A stretch of 64,000 bases of DNA from Streptosporangium canum. GTDB lineage: Bacteria > Actinomycetota > Actinomycetes > Streptosporangiales > Streptosporangiaceae. The translations under genes were made by a program, and so were the position numbers. This document shows positions 9,435-20,569 of this stretch, piece by piece; the stretch's first letter is position 1; every line of letters begins with the position of its first letter. The notes beneath the pieces were generated by a model. It ran no database searches and was not told where the DNA came from. It saw nothing but the letters and a program-made list of their open reading frames with translations. The stretch covers positions 124,001 through 188,000 of the forward strand of contig NZ_FOQY01000003.1 in assembly GCF_900113865.1 (NCBI RefSeq), in the 5' to 3' direction.

Positions 9435-11909
9435 GTGAGCCACATGGACGGCACCCCCGACGGCGACGTGATCACGGTCGTCGGGGCCAGGACCCACAAC
9501 CTGCGGAACGTCAGCGTCACCTTCCCCAAAAACAGGATCGTCGCCTTCACCGGTGTCAGCGGCAGCGGGAAGACCTCACTCGCCATCGACACGGTGCACG
9601 CCGAGGCCCAGCTGAGGTATCTGAACGGCGTCTCGCTGTTCTTCCGCCAGTTCATCTCGCCCAGAAACCGCCCGCAGGTCGATCGGATCTCCGGACTGGG
9701 CGCGACCCTGGCGGTGGACCAGCGCCGGCTGAACCGCAACCCGCGCTCCACCCTCGGCAGCGTCACCGGGGTCGACGACTTCCTCGGCCTGCTGTTCGCC
9801 CGCATGCCGGCGCTGGGGCCCGAAGCCCGGGAGTTCCCCGAGCTACGCGGGCTGACCAGTGCTTATTTCGACAGGTACAGCATGGAAGGCCGGTGCAAGA
9901 CGTGCGGAGGTATGGGCGTCGAGGTCCGCCCGGCCGAGGATCGGATCGTGACCCGGCCGGACCTGCCGTTGCTCGCGGGCGCCGGGACGTGGTTCGACCG
10001 GGCCAACTCCGGGGAGTTCTGGGCGCTGCCCGCCCTCGCCGAGCGGTACGGCGCGGACCTCGCTCTGCCCTGGCGCGAACTGCCGGAGGAGTTCCGGCGG
10101 GCGGTGCTCCACGGCACGGGTGACGGGCCGATCACCTACAAGATCACCACCAGGCAGCGGAAGGCGGGCGCCGAGGTCACCGTCGAGCGCAGCGTGCCGT
10201 TGAGGGGAGCGGTCTCCGAAGTCTCCAGGCTCCACGACGCCGCGGGCACCGACGCGGCCAGAGAGCACTACGCCCGGTTCATGCGCCGGACCGAGTGCCC
10301 CCGCTGCGGCGGCACCGGCTTCGGCGAGGTCGGCCTGACGGTCAGGCTCGCCGGCCTGACCTACCCCGAGGTGATCAGGCTCCCCGTCGAGGATCTGCGC
10401 GGATGGGTGGACACGATCGAACCGACGCTCACCCCGACGCAGCGGAAGGTGGCCGGCGACATCCTGCCCGGCCTGGCCCGCCGCGTGCGGCTGATGGTCG
10501 AGCTGGGGCTCGGACACCTCCAGGTCACCCGCAGTGCCCCGTCGATGTCGGGCGGCGAGCTCCAGCGGGCGCGGATCACCGCCCAGCTGAACACGGACCT
10601 GACCGGGATCGTCTTCGTCCTCGACGAGCCGGGGGCGGGCCTGCACCCCGCCGACAAGCACCCGCTGCGCGAGATCCTCCACGACCTGCGCGACGCGGGC
10701 AACACCGTCCTGCTCGTGGAGCACGACCCCGAGCTCATCGCCCTGGCCGACTGGGTGGTGGACCTCGGCCCCGGAGCGGGGCGCGAGGGCGGCAGGCTCG
10801 TCGCGTCCGCTCCGCCGTGGGAGCTGAGCCGCGACGAGCGGTCGATCACCGGCGCCTATCTCGGCGGACGCGGTCCCCGTGTCCGCCGGACCCGGCGCTC
10901 CGACCCCGCCACGACGCCCCGGCTCGGCCTGATCGGCGTCCAGGCGCACAACGTCCGCCTGGACCGGGTGGACATCCCCCTCCACGCGCTCACCTGCATC
11001 ACCGGGGTCAGCGGCAGCGGCAAGAGCAGCCTGCTGCACGAGGCGCTCGGCGCGAGCCTCGAGGCCGTGCTCCGCGGCGAGCGCCCGCGGGCCGTCGCCC
11101 GGATCGAAGGCGCCGGGCTGCTCGACTGGGTGACGGTCGTGGACCAGAACCCCATCGGCCGCACACCGCGTTCCAGCCCGGCCACCTACACCAAGGCGTT
11201 CGACACGATCCGCAGGCTCTACGCCTCCACTCCGGAGGCCAGGAGCCGCGGGCTCGGCGCGGGGGCGTTCTCCTTCAACTCCCGCGGAGGCCGGTGTGAG
11301 GCGTGTGCCGGCTACGGCAGACGCCAGGTGGACATGCACTTCATGCCGGACATGTGGGTCGGGTGCGACGTCTGCGAGGGACGCCGCTTCACCCCCGAGC
11401 TGCTCGCCGTCACCTACCGCGGCAAGGCCGTCGACGAGGTGCTGGACATGACCGTGGACGAGGCGGCCGAGTTCTTCGGCGAACGCGCCGACCTAGCCGC
11501 GACACTGCGCGCCGCCCAGCAGGCCGGTCTGGGCTATCTCCGGCTCGGCCAGAGCGCGACCGAGCTCTCCGGAGGCGAGGCGCAGCGCCTGAAGCTGGCC
11601 AACGCGATCCTGCTGGGCGGCGGGAGCCGCGGCCGGGGCCTGGTGATCCTCGACGAGCCGGTCACCGGTCTGCACCCCTCCGACGTGCAGCGTGTGGTCG
11701 ACGCGTTCGACACGCTGCTCGCGGGCGGCAACTCGGTCGTCATCGCCGAACACGACCTGCACGTGGCCGCCTGCGCCGACTGGATCATCGACATGGGACC
11801 GGGCGCCGGCGACAGGGGCGGGCGGATCGTCAACGAGGGCCCTCCGGCGACGATCGCGGCGGGGCCCGGTGTGACCGCGGGGTATCTGCGGCCCCTCCTC
11901 GCGGGCTGA
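9435..11909 (+). CDS. UvrA paralogue (excinuclease ABC subunit A-like ATPase)
   Basis: 824 residues; GTG start with GAAGGAG six bases before it. Two ABC modules: Walker A 'GVSGSGKTSLAI' and 'GVSGSGKSSLLHE', signatures 'MSGGELQRARI' and 'LSGGEAQRLKLA', Walker B 'IVFVLDEPGAGL' and 'LVILDEPVTGL'. Zinc-type cysteine pairs are present (CKTC, CPRC, CEAC, CDVC). Canonical UvrA has about 950 residues. The short stretch between the first Walker A and the first CxxC suggests the UvrB-binding insertion is missing, as in UvrA2/DrrC-type paralogues linked to DNA-damage or drug tolerance. It stands alone, with no uvrB or uvrC nearby, and is probably not the housekeeping UvrA. Confidence 0.87.
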   Translation: MSHMDGTPDGDVITVVGARTHNLRNVSVTFPKNRIVAFTGVSGSGKTSLAIDTVHAEAQLRYLNGVSLFFRQFISPRNRPQVDRISGLGATLAVDQRRLNRNPRSTLGSVTGVDDFLGLLFARMPALGPEAREFPELRGLTSAYFDRYSMEGRCKTCGGMGVEVRPAEDRIVTRPDLPLLAGAGTWFDRANSGEFWALPALAERYGADLALPWRELPEEFRRAVLHGTGDGPITYKITTRQRKAGAEVTVERSVPLRGAVSEVSRLHDAAGTDAAREHYARFMRRTECPRCGGTGFGEVGLTVRLAGLTYPEVIRLPVEDLRGWVDTIEPTLTPTQRKVAGDILPGLARRVRLMVELGLGHLQVTRSAPSMSGGELQRARITAQLNTDLTGIVFVLDEPGAGLHPADKHPLREILHDLRDAGNTVLLVEHDPELIALADWVVDLGPGAGREGGRLVASAPPWELSRDERSITGAYLGGRGPRVRRTRRSDPATTPRLGLIGVQAHNVRLDRVDIPLHALTCITGVSGSGKSSLLHEALGASLEAVLRGERPRAVARIEGAGLLDWVTVVDQNPIGRTPRSSPATYTKAFDTIRRLYASTPEARSRGLGAGAFSFNSRGGRCEACAGYGRRQVDMHFMPDMWVGCDVCEGRRFTPELLAVTYRGKAVDEVLDMTVDEAAEFFGERADLAATLRAAQQAGLGYLRLGQSATELSGGEAQRLKLANAILLGGGSRGRGLVILDEPVTGLHPSDVQRVVDAFDTLLAGGNSVVIAEHDLHVAACADWIIDMGPGAGDRGGRIVNEGPPATIAAGPGVTAGYLRPLLAG

Positions 11910-12023
11910 GCGCCGGCGGCACGGCGACGGCCGGGTGAACGGCACCGGCCACCATCGCGAGGGACGTGCCACGGCCGGATGACCGGTGACGGCTCCTGCC
12001 ACGAGGAGCGTGCCGGAGCCGGG

Positions 12024-12057
12024 CGCCCCCGTCCCGGTGAGATCCGGGGGCGGGGGC
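12024..12057. terminator. GC-rich hairpin between convergent genes
   Basis: A strong imperfect stem (GCCCCCG plus CCCGG on the left, CCGGG plus CGGGGGC on the right, loop near TGAGAT) fills the space just before the stop of the convergent GTPase gene. It probably terminates transcription from both the UvrA-like gene and the conservon. No U-tract is visible. Confidence 0.5.
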
Positions 12058-12645
12058 TCAGACCGACGTGCCGTGGGTCGCGCGGACCCGCAGGACGTGC
12101 TCGACCAGCGTGATGAGCGTGCCCTTGACGGAGCCGCGGGAACGGGCGTCGGTGCGCACGACGGGAACGTGCGGGGCGAGGGCCAGGGCCTCCCGCACCT
12201 CCTCCTCCGTGTGCTGGAACTGCCCGTCCCAGCCGTTGACGCCGACCACGAAGGGGAGATTCGCCTCCTCGAAGTAGTCGATCGCCGGGAAGCCGTCGGC
12301 CAGCCGCCGGGTGTCGATCAGGACGACCGCGCCGAGCGCGCCGCGGACCAGGTCGTCCCACATGAACCAGAACCGGTGCTGGCCGGGCGTGCCGAACAGG
12401 TAGAGGATCAGGTCCCGGTCCAGCGAGAGGCGCCCGAAGTCCATCGCGACCGTGGTCGTCGCCTTGTTCGGGGTGAGACCGAGGTCGTCGATGCCGGCGC
12501 TGGCGTCGGTCATCACCGCCTCCGTGGTCAGGGGGAGGATCTCCGACACGGCGCCCACGAACGTGGTCTTGCCGACGCCGAACCCGCCCGCCACGACGAT
12601 CTTCGTCGAGGTCAGGCCGCCATGGTTAGAGCCTGCGAAGTCCAC
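12058..12645 (-). CDS. cvnD: Conservon ATP/GTP-binding protein (CvnD-type small GTPase)
   Basis: 195 residues from a GTG that overlaps the 3' end of the DUF742 gene by 20 nt. P-loop 'GGFGVGKTTFVGAVSE', switch-like 'TTTVAMDFGRL', G3-like 'LYLFGTPGQHRF' and a specificity-like 'VGVNGWDG' identify the bacterial small GTPase family of conservons (related to MglA/Arf). It is the last gene of the four-gene set, the standard position. Its family is regulated by the roadblock protein encoded two genes upstream. Confidence 0.92.
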   Translation of the reverse strand: MDFAGSNHGGLTSTKIVVAGGFGVGKTTFVGAVSEILPLTTEAVMTDASAGIDDLGLTPNKATTTVAMDFGRLSLDRDLILYLFGTPGQHRFWFMWDDLVRGALGAVVLIDTRRLADGFPAIDYFEEANLPFVVGVNGWDGQFQHTEEEVREALALAPHVPVVRTDARSRGSVKGTLITLVEHVLRVRATHGTSV

Positions 12646-12988
12646 TGAGAACCCTTTCGAGCATGTTGAGGTCCGGTTGTCCCTGGTCGAGGCGTGGCTG
12701 GTGGAGACGGACGAGACCTTCATCGGCCATGTCCGCCACCAGCACACGGGCCACCCCGAGCGGGACCCTCAGCAGCGCCGAGATCTCGGCGACCGACCGG
12801 AACGAACGGCACAGCCTGATGATGGCGTCCTGCTCGGGGGTGAGCAGGGCCAGCTCCTCCTCCATGATGAAGGAGGAGGAGACCAGCGTCTCCATCGCCA
12901 TGTGATACCGGGGCTCGGATCGGCCGCCGGTGACCGCGTATGGACGGAACAGGGGCTCTTCGTCCCCGGTTCCGTCACTCCCGAGCAC
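12626..12988 (-). CDS. cvnC: DUF742 protein (CvnC-type)
   Basis: 120 residues, GTG start, 27 nt after the roadblock gene. It has the DUF742 hallmarks 'FRPYAVTGGRSEP', 'EISALLRVPLGVARVLVADM' and 'MLERVLSGLRRL'. It lacks the Gly/Pro-rich N-terminal extension of the copy at 720-1190, so the domain is nearly the whole protein. DUF742 proteins are winged-helix-like conservon partners; direct DNA binding is not shown by the sequence. Confidence 0.92.
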   Translation of the reverse strand: MLGSDGTGDEEPLFRPYAVTGGRSEPRYHMAMETLVSSSFIMEEELALLTPEQDAIIRLCRSFRSVAEISALLRVPLGVARVLVADMADEGLVRLHQPRLDQGQPDLNMLERVLSGLRRL

Positions 12989-13015
12989 GTCTCTCTCCCG
13001 TGAAGAGCTCGGCCA

Positions 13016-13438
13016 CTACCGCCCCCGGGAGGACTGCAGTTCGGCCCGGAGGGCCGGGGTGAGCACCTGGCCGGCCCGGTCGACGAGCAGGGTCATCTGG
13101 TAGGCCACCAGACCCATGTCACAGTCGGCGGCGGCCAGTACGGCGAGGCAGGAGCCGTCACTGATCGCCATGACCAGCATCAGGCCGCGCTCCATCTCGA
13201 CCACCGTCTGGGTGACGGCCCCACCCTCGAACACGCGGGACGCGCCCACGGTCAGGCTGAGCAGCCCCGCCGCGACGGCGGCGAGCTGGTCCGCGCGGTC
13301 GTCCGGGAACCCCTCCGAGCTGGCGATCCGCAACCCGTCCGCCGAGACGCACACCGCGTGCGCGACGCCGGGGGTGGCGCGGACGAACTCGGTGATCAGC
13401 CAGTCGAACCTGCGCGCCTCATGGCTCAGGGTCGTCAC
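13016..13438 (-). CDS. cvnB: Roadblock/LC7-domain protein (CvnB-type)
   Basis: 140 residues; the GTG start overlaps the kinase stop in GTGA, giving translational coupling. Roadblock fold features are 'DWLITEFVRATPGVAHAVCVSADGL', 'RADQLAAVAAGLLSL' and the strand 'GLMLVMAISDGSCLAVL'. In conservons this protein bridges the kinase and the small GTPase, acting like an MglB-type regulator. The reduced conservon at 0.7-3.9 kb has no counterpart next to it. Confidence 0.93.
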   Translation of the reverse strand: MTTLSHEARRFDWLITEFVRATPGVAHAVCVSADGLRIASSEGFPDDRADQLAAVAAGLLSLTVGASRVFEGGAVTQTVVEMERGLMLVMAISDGSCLAVLAAADCDMGLVAYQMTLLVDRAGQVLTPALRAELQSSRGR

Positions 13439-16377
13439 GAGCCCTCCTCCCTATCCGCCAGGCTCCTGGCGGTGTCCTCGTTCAGTTCGGCACGGCCCCG
13501 CCGTACACCCTGCTGGAAACTCGACAAGCGGCTACGTACCCGTTCGGGCGAGAGAGACGGCATCGGGGTGGACGGCACGCTGGCCGCGGCGCCGGGCACC
13601 AGGTTGGCTCTGGGAGTCCGCTTGGGCAGGCCCGCCGAGGTGATTCCGCCGAGGGTGGGGTCGCTCGCCGCCTGGGCCGCCTGCCAACCGGCGTCGGCCG
13701 GGGTCTGCCAGCCGCCCGCCTCCCGGACCTCCACCGGCTCCCCGACCGGCTCATGGACCGGCTCATGGACCGGCTCATGGACCGGTTCATGGACCGGCAG
13801 GCCGTCCGGAGGCGTGGGGGCCTCCTCGATCTCGGAGCCGAGCGGATCGGTCAGCGGGGAGCCCGCGTGCCGCGCGGCCTCCCCGGCGGCGACGGCGTGC
13901 TCACCGGTGTTCTCGGCCCGGCGGAACCAGGCCGACTCGATGGACGCGAAGATCGGCAGGAACTCCTCCTGCTCGGATTCGAGCGGGGAGACCCGTACGG
14001 CCGGCATCGACGCGGTCGCCGGGTCGTCCTGGGAGTTCTGCCCCCAGGAGGAGAAACCCGGGCCTGGAACGCTCCCGGCGGCGTTCGTCCCCGGGACCGG
14101 ACGTTTGGGGAGGGGGTAGTCGGCGGCCGACGCCGGAGCGCCGGGCGGGCCCGCGGGGAGCGGCTGCCTGCGGCCCGGGGCCGGCTGGTCGCCGGGGAAC
14201 GATGTCGAGCCGGACGGGAGGGCCTGCGGGCCGGGAGCGCGCCCGAGCGAGGTCTGCCCGAACGAGGAGGCCGGGGGGATCGAGGCCGGGGGGATCGAGG
14301 CCTGCCCGAACGACGTCTGGCCGAAGGAGGTCTGGGCGAAGGGGTTCTGGTCCGGGGCAGGCTGCGGGGCCCGCGACTGGGCGCCCCACGACGGGGTGAT
14401 GGACGGCGGCTGGATCGCCTCGACGATCAGCTCCGGCGGGAAGAGGACCATGGCGATGAGGCCGCTGGCCTCCTGCGGGCGGAGCTGGACGCGGATGCCG
14501 TGGCGCAGGGCCAGCCGGCCGACCACGAACAGGCCCATCCGGCGTGACACCGAGACGTCGACGACGGGCGGGTCGGCCAGGCGGCGGTTGGTCTCGATCA
14601 GCTCCTCGGTGGTCATGCCGATGCCGGCGTCGCTGACCGCGAGCAGCGCGCCGCCGCCCTCGATCATGCTGCTGGAGACCACGACCTGGCTGGACCGGGG
14701 CGAGAACTGGATGGCGTTCTCCACCAGCTCGGCGACCAGGTGGACGATGTCGTTGGCGGCGCTCCCGGCGACCGAGATCGTGCGGTGCACCTTGACCTGG
14801 ACCCGCTCGTAGTCCTCGACCTCCGACAGCGAGGCGCGCACGACGTCGACGAGCTTGGCCGGCTGGCTGCGCCTGCGCGCGGGTTCGTGACCGGCGAGGA
14901 CCAGCAGGTTCTCGGAGTTGCGGCGCATCCGGGTGGCGAGGTGGTCGAGCTTGAACAGGTCCGCCAGGCGGCCGCCGTCCTCCTCGCCCTTCTCCAGGCC
15001 GTCGATCAGTGAGATCTGCCGCTCGACCAGGGTCTGGGTGCGGCGCGACAGGTTGACGAACATCGCGCTGATGTTGGAGCGGAGCTCGGACTCCTCGGCG
15101 GCCAGCCGTACGGCCTGCCGGTGGACCTCGTCGAAGGCCTTGGCGACCTCCCCGATCTCGTCCTTGCCGTCGACCGAGATGGGGGCGATCTCGGGGGTCT
15201 GGGAGTCTCCGGAGACCCGGAGCCTGCGCACGACCTCGGGGAGGGTGAATCCGGCGACGTCCAGCGCCTCGGCGCGCAGGCGGCGCAGCGGCAGGACCAT
15301 CGAGCGGGCGATGAGGACGGTGAGACCGAGGACCAGGAGCAGCAGCAGGAGGATGAGCCCGGACGCGATGATCGCGTTGCGCTGCTCGGTGTCCTCCAGC
15401 ATCCGGGCCCGGGTGATCACGTCACCGGCGACCTTGACCTCGACCTTCCGCATCCGGTCGAGGATCGCGCCGTTGTCCGAGAACCACTGTTTGACCTCGT
15501 CGAAGTCGGAGAGCAGGCGTCCCTCGTTCCGCGGGTCGCCGGCCAGCACGATCGCCCTGGCCTTGGTCAGCTCGGCGCGGTGCACCTTCTCGTCGATCAT
15601 GGCCTTGACGAGCAGCTGACCGTTCGCCGGGCTCGCCTCGACGCCGAAGTCCGCCTTGTACTCCTCCATGCGGGACCGGGAGGCGATGAACTTCTCGATC
15701 TCCTGGGCGTTGACCAGGGAGGGCACGTAGTAGCCGGCCAGCAGGCGGGCCCGCTGCTTGGAGACCTCCTCCTTGGCGTAGGCCAGCGCGCTGAGCGCAC
15801 GGGTGTTGCCGATGATCTCCGGGTCGTCGCTGACCAGCGTGAGCTCCTCGTGGAGCTGGAGCAGCGGGGCGATCAGGAGGCCGTACCGTTCCGTGCGGTT
15901 CGTCCCGGGTATCTGGCGCAGTTCCTTCAGGCCGGAGAGCTGGTAGCCCACGTCCCTGGCGGCCTCGGCCGTCCGGACGCCGTAGGAGTCGTCGATCGCC
16001 TGCAGGTCGAGCCGGACCTTGCCGATCAGCGCGTCGACGGTCTTCATCTGCGCCTCGGCGCTGTCCTTCAGCCCCTTGTTCGAGGTCTGGAAGGAGGACC
16101 ACGCGCTCCGGTCACGTTCCAGACCGAGGGCCTGGGCCAGGTCGCGGATGTCACCGGAGTACTCGGCCGCCGAGGCGGTCCGCTGGTAGCCCGCCACGCT
16201 GTCGACGGAGGCGACCACGCGGGTGCCCGCGAGCACGACGCCCACCGCGGTCGGTACCAGGATCAGAGCCGTGAGGCGCGACCGCACACGCCAGTTCCGC
16301 AAGCCGAACCGGGCGGCAGGCCGCTTGCCGCGGTCGTGTGCCGAAGCACCGCCGCTCTCGGATGTCGCCGTCGTCAC
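13435..16377 (-). CDS. cvnA: Nitrate/nitrite-sensing-type sensor histidine kinase (CvnA-type)
   Basis: 980 residues, GTG start. Same architecture as the kinase at 1194-3893: TM1 near residues 32-55, NIT-like helical sensor, TM2 near 340-360, HAMP ('IARSMVLPLRRLRAEALDV'), likely phospho-His in 'KLDHLATRMRRN', HATPase_c ('ELVENAIQFSP', 'DAGIGM', 'GLFVVGRLALRHG'), then a disordered tail of about 300 residues. The tail contains a run of HEPV units encoded by a 12-bp DNA repeat, and Gln/Thr/Ser/Phe repeats ('FGQTSFGQ'). It heads the complete cvnABCD set; ligand unknown. Confidence 0.92.
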   Translation of the reverse strand: MTTATSESGGASAHDRGKRPAARFGLRNWRVRSRLTALILVPTAVGVVLAGTRVVASVDSVAGYQRTASAAEYSGDIRDLAQALGLERDRSAWSSFQTSNKGLKDSAEAQMKTVDALIGKVRLDLQAIDDSYGVRTAEAARDVGYQLSGLKELRQIPGTNRTERYGLLIAPLLQLHEELTLVSDDPEIIGNTRALSALAYAKEEVSKQRARLLAGYYVPSLVNAQEIEKFIASRSRMEEYKADFGVEASPANGQLLVKAMIDEKVHRAELTKARAIVLAGDPRNEGRLLSDFDEVKQWFSDNGAILDRMRKVEVKVAGDVITRARMLEDTEQRNAIIASGLILLLLLLVLGLTVLIARSMVLPLRRLRAEALDVAGFTLPEVVRRLRVSGDSQTPEIAPISVDGKDEIGEVAKAFDEVHRQAVRLAAEESELRSNISAMFVNLSRRTQTLVERQISLIDGLEKGEEDGGRLADLFKLDHLATRMRRNSENLLVLAGHEPARRRSQPAKLVDVVRASLSEVEDYERVQVKVHRTISVAGSAANDIVHLVAELVENAIQFSPRSSQVVVSSSMIEGGGALLAVSDAGIGMTTEELIETNRRLADPPVVDVSVSRRMGLFVVGRLALRHGIRVQLRPQEASGLIAMVLFPPELIVEAIQPPSITPSWGAQSRAPQPAPDQNPFAQTSFGQTSFGQASIPPASIPPASSFGQTSLGRAPGPQALPSGSTSFPGDQPAPGRRQPLPAGPPGAPASAADYPLPKRPVPGTNAAGSVPGPGFSSWGQNSQDDPATASMPAVRVSPLESEQEEFLPIFASIESAWFRRAENTGEHAVAAGEAARHAGSPLTDPLGSEIEEAPTPPDGLPVHEPVHEPVHEPVHEPVGEPVEVREAGGWQTPADAGWQAAQAASDPTLGGITSAGLPKRTPRANLVPGAAASVPSTPMPSLSPERVRSRLSSFQQGVRRGRAELNEDTARSLADREEGS
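13744..13797. repeat. 12-bp tandem repeat inside the cvnA tail
   Basis: Four consecutive copies of GACCGGCTCATG (one with a single change) plus a partial fifth. They encode repeated His-Glu-Pro-Val in the kinase tail. Because 12 is a multiple of three, copy-number change would keep the frame. Confidence 0.9.
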
Positions 16378-16508
16378 CGCTCTCGCTACCCCTCACCATC
16401 ACGACATAAGTGGCCAACATCAGACCACAAGGTCACGGGACATAATCGGCATAACCGACAAACCGGACTTAATCGTTACGAAGGTGACAAGAGAACGATG
16501 GTCGATGG

Positions 16509-18794
16509 TTATCGCAGCGCGGCGAGCACCTGGTCCCGCACCTGTGCCCGCTGGGCCTCGTCGGTCAGAGGACGTCCAGCCCTGTCGACAACGTAGAAGA
16601 CGTCCACCGCCTCTGCGCCGAGAGTCTCCACACGCGCGGCGCGTACGTCAAGACCACAGTCCCCAAAAGCTCTGCCGATCCGCCACAGCAGTCCGGGGCG
16701 GTCGTGCGCGCGCACCTCCACGACGGTCGCCGTGTTGGACGCGTCGTCCACCAGGGAGACCCGCGGCGGCGCCACCGGCACCCGGGCCGGGCGCAGCGAC
16801 CGGGTCCTTCTGGCCAGGCGTTGCTCGATGTCGAGCCGGCCGGCCAGGACCAGCCGCAGATCGGCCTCCAGCGTCGCCGGATCGGGCGGCGAACCGTACT
16901 CGGGCACCACCGAGAACTCGATGACGGCGGTCGACCCCGCCGAGGCGGCCGAGGCCGCGCGGACCACCATCCGGTGCGCGGCGAGCACCCCGGCCGCGCG
17001 CCAGAGCAGCCCCGACCTGTCCGGCGCGACCACGGTGACCGCTCCCCCGTTGACCCGTACGGCGCCGCCGCCGTGCCGGGCCAGGGACGCCTGCGCGGCC
17101 GAGAGCGCCGGCGCGGGCGGCAGCGGGGTGCCGGACAGCACCGAGCGCACCCGGCGCACGAGGTCGGTGACCAGCGAGGCCTTCCAGGAGTTCCAGGCGG
17201 CCGGCCCGGTCGCGTTGCCGTCGGCCACGGCGAGGGCCGCCAGCAGTTCGAGGACCTCACGCGAGCCGACGGCCTCGGCCACCCGGGAGATCGTCACCGG
17301 GTCGTCCAGGTCGCGGCGGGTCGCCGTCTCCGGCAGCAGCAGGTGGTGGCGGACCACGGTCTCCAGGGTGTCCACGTCCGCCGGGGACAGGCCGATCCGG
17401 GTGCCGATGTCGCGGGCCACGACCGCGCCGGTGGTCGAGTGGTCACCGGGCCAGCCCTTGCCGATGTCGTGCAGGAGCGCGGAGATGAGCAGCAGGTCGG
17501 GCCGGGACACCTCGCGGGTGAAGGAGGCGGCTCCGGCGGCGGCCTCGATCAGGTGCCGGTCCACGGTGTAGCGGTGCACGGGGTTGCGCTGCGGGCGGTG
17601 CCGTACCCGCTCCCAGTCGGGCAGGAGCCGCACCAGCACTCCCGCCTGGTCCAGCTCCTCCCAGACCGGTACCGCCGCGCGTCCCGCGCCGAGCAGGGCG
17701 ACCAGCGCGTCGCGGGCGCCGTCCGGCCACGGGACCGGGAGCGGCGGGGACTGGGCGGCCAGCGCGTTCACGGTGGCGGGCGCGAGGGGCAGCCCCGCCT
17801 CGGCGGCGGCCGCGGCGGCGCGGAGCACGAGCACGGGGTCCTTGCGCGGGTCGACCCCGCGGGCGAGCACGACCTCGCCGCCGTGCTCGACGACGCCGTC
17901 GGCGAGCGGGCGGCGGCCCCTCGGGGCGGGGCCCGACAGCAGCCGGTCGACGGTGCGCCAGGTGGCGTCGAAGGCGTGCGCGACGGTACGGCCCGCCTCG
18001 GCGAGCCTGCGCATCAGCGCCTCGGCGTCGAGCAGGCCCAGCGTCCCGGCGACCGCGTCCTGTTCCTGGAGCACCAGCCGGTCGGCGCCCCGGGCGGTCA
18101 CCAGGTGCAGGCCGTGCCGTATGTCGAGCAGAAGTTCGTAGGCCTCGCGGACCCGGGGGCCCGGGGCCGAGGCGACCCAGGCGGCGGCCACGGCCTGCAT
18201 CGCCTGCACGTCGCGGATCCCGCCGCGTGAGTCCCTGAGGTCGGGTTCGAGCAGGAAGGCCAGCTCACCGCTCGCCTCGGCACGCTTGTCGGCGGCGTCG
18301 CGCAGCTCGCCCAGGCGGCGCCTGGAGTCGGCCCGCCATTCGGAGAGCACGCTCTCGCGCGCCGCGCGCGTCAGCTCGGGGTCCCCCGCCACGTGCCGGG
18401 CCTGGATCAGCCCGAGCACCGCCTTGAGGTCGCCCCGCGCGACCACGGCGGCCTCCTCCACGGTCCGCACCGAGTGGTCGAGGCCGACGCCGGAGTCCCA
18501 GACGGGGTACCAGACGCGGTCGGCGATGCGCGCCACGTCGTCACGGCCGTTGTGCAGCAGGACCAGGTCCAGGTCGCTGCCCGGGGCCAGCTCCGCGCGG
18601 CCCAGGCTCCCCACCGCGACGAGCGCGACGCCGCTGAGGGCGCCGCGCTCGTCGGTGTTCCTGTGCTCCCCGTTCTTCCCGGTGCGCCCGTACGGCGTGC
18701 CGCAGGCGGTCCTGAGCAGGTCCGTCAGCCACCGGTCGATGTCCGCGGCCCGTTCCCTACGGGCCGCGGCGTACGAGCGGGTGTCGCCTCTCAC
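16509..18794 (-). CDS. glnD: PII nucleotidylyltransferase/removing enzyme GlnD
   Basis: 761 residues, GTG start 3 nt after glnB. N-terminal nucleotidyltransferase domain with 'AVGSLGRAELAPGSDLDLVLLH', a GlnD-type helical domain, an HD hydrolase domain ('HDIGKGWPGDHSTTGA') and two C-terminal ACT domains ('APDRSGLLWRAAGVLAAH' and 'AHDRPGLLWRIGRAFGD') that sense glutamine. It adds and removes the nucleotide on PII. In studied actinomycetes the group is AMP rather than UMP, which I infer here. It is the third gene of amtB-glnB-glnD. Confidence 0.96.
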   Translation of the reverse strand: MRGDTRSYAAARRERAADIDRWLTDLLRTACGTPYGRTGKNGEHRNTDERGALSGVALVAVGSLGRAELAPGSDLDLVLLHNGRDDVARIADRVWYPVWDSGVGLDHSVRTVEEAAVVARGDLKAVLGLIQARHVAGDPELTRAARESVLSEWRADSRRRLGELRDAADKRAEASGELAFLLEPDLRDSRGGIRDVQAMQAVAAAWVASAPGPRVREAYELLLDIRHGLHLVTARGADRLVLQEQDAVAGTLGLLDAEALMRRLAEAGRTVAHAFDATWRTVDRLLSGPAPRGRRPLADGVVEHGGEVVLARGVDPRKDPVLVLRAAAAAAEAGLPLAPATVNALAAQSPPLPVPWPDGARDALVALLGAGRAAVPVWEELDQAGVLVRLLPDWERVRHRPQRNPVHRYTVDRHLIEAAAGAASFTREVSRPDLLLISALLHDIGKGWPGDHSTTGAVVARDIGTRIGLSPADVDTLETVVRHHLLLPETATRRDLDDPVTISRVAEAVGSREVLELLAALAVADGNATGPAAWNSWKASLVTDLVRRVRSVLSGTPLPPAPALSAAQASLARHGGGAVRVNGGAVTVVAPDRSGLLWRAAGVLAAHRMVVRAASAASAGSTAVIEFSVVPEYGSPPDPATLEADLRLVLAGRLDIEQRLARRTRSLRPARVPVAPPRVSLVDDASNTATVVEVRAHDRPGLLWRIGRAFGDCGLDVRAARVETLGAEAVDVFYVVDRAGRPLTDEAQRAQVRDQVLAALR

Positions 18795-18797
18795 CGG

Positions 18798-20452
<1,655 letters not shown>

Positions 20453-20569
20453 TCGACGCGACCCTCCCTTACAAATGGCGTGTGGCCGATTTCACGGTCG
20501 CAGTGAACGCTTCCTGGGCTCCGTCGACCGGCCGCGCACTGACGTTGCGCCAAAGCGTGTTCTTCCGCC

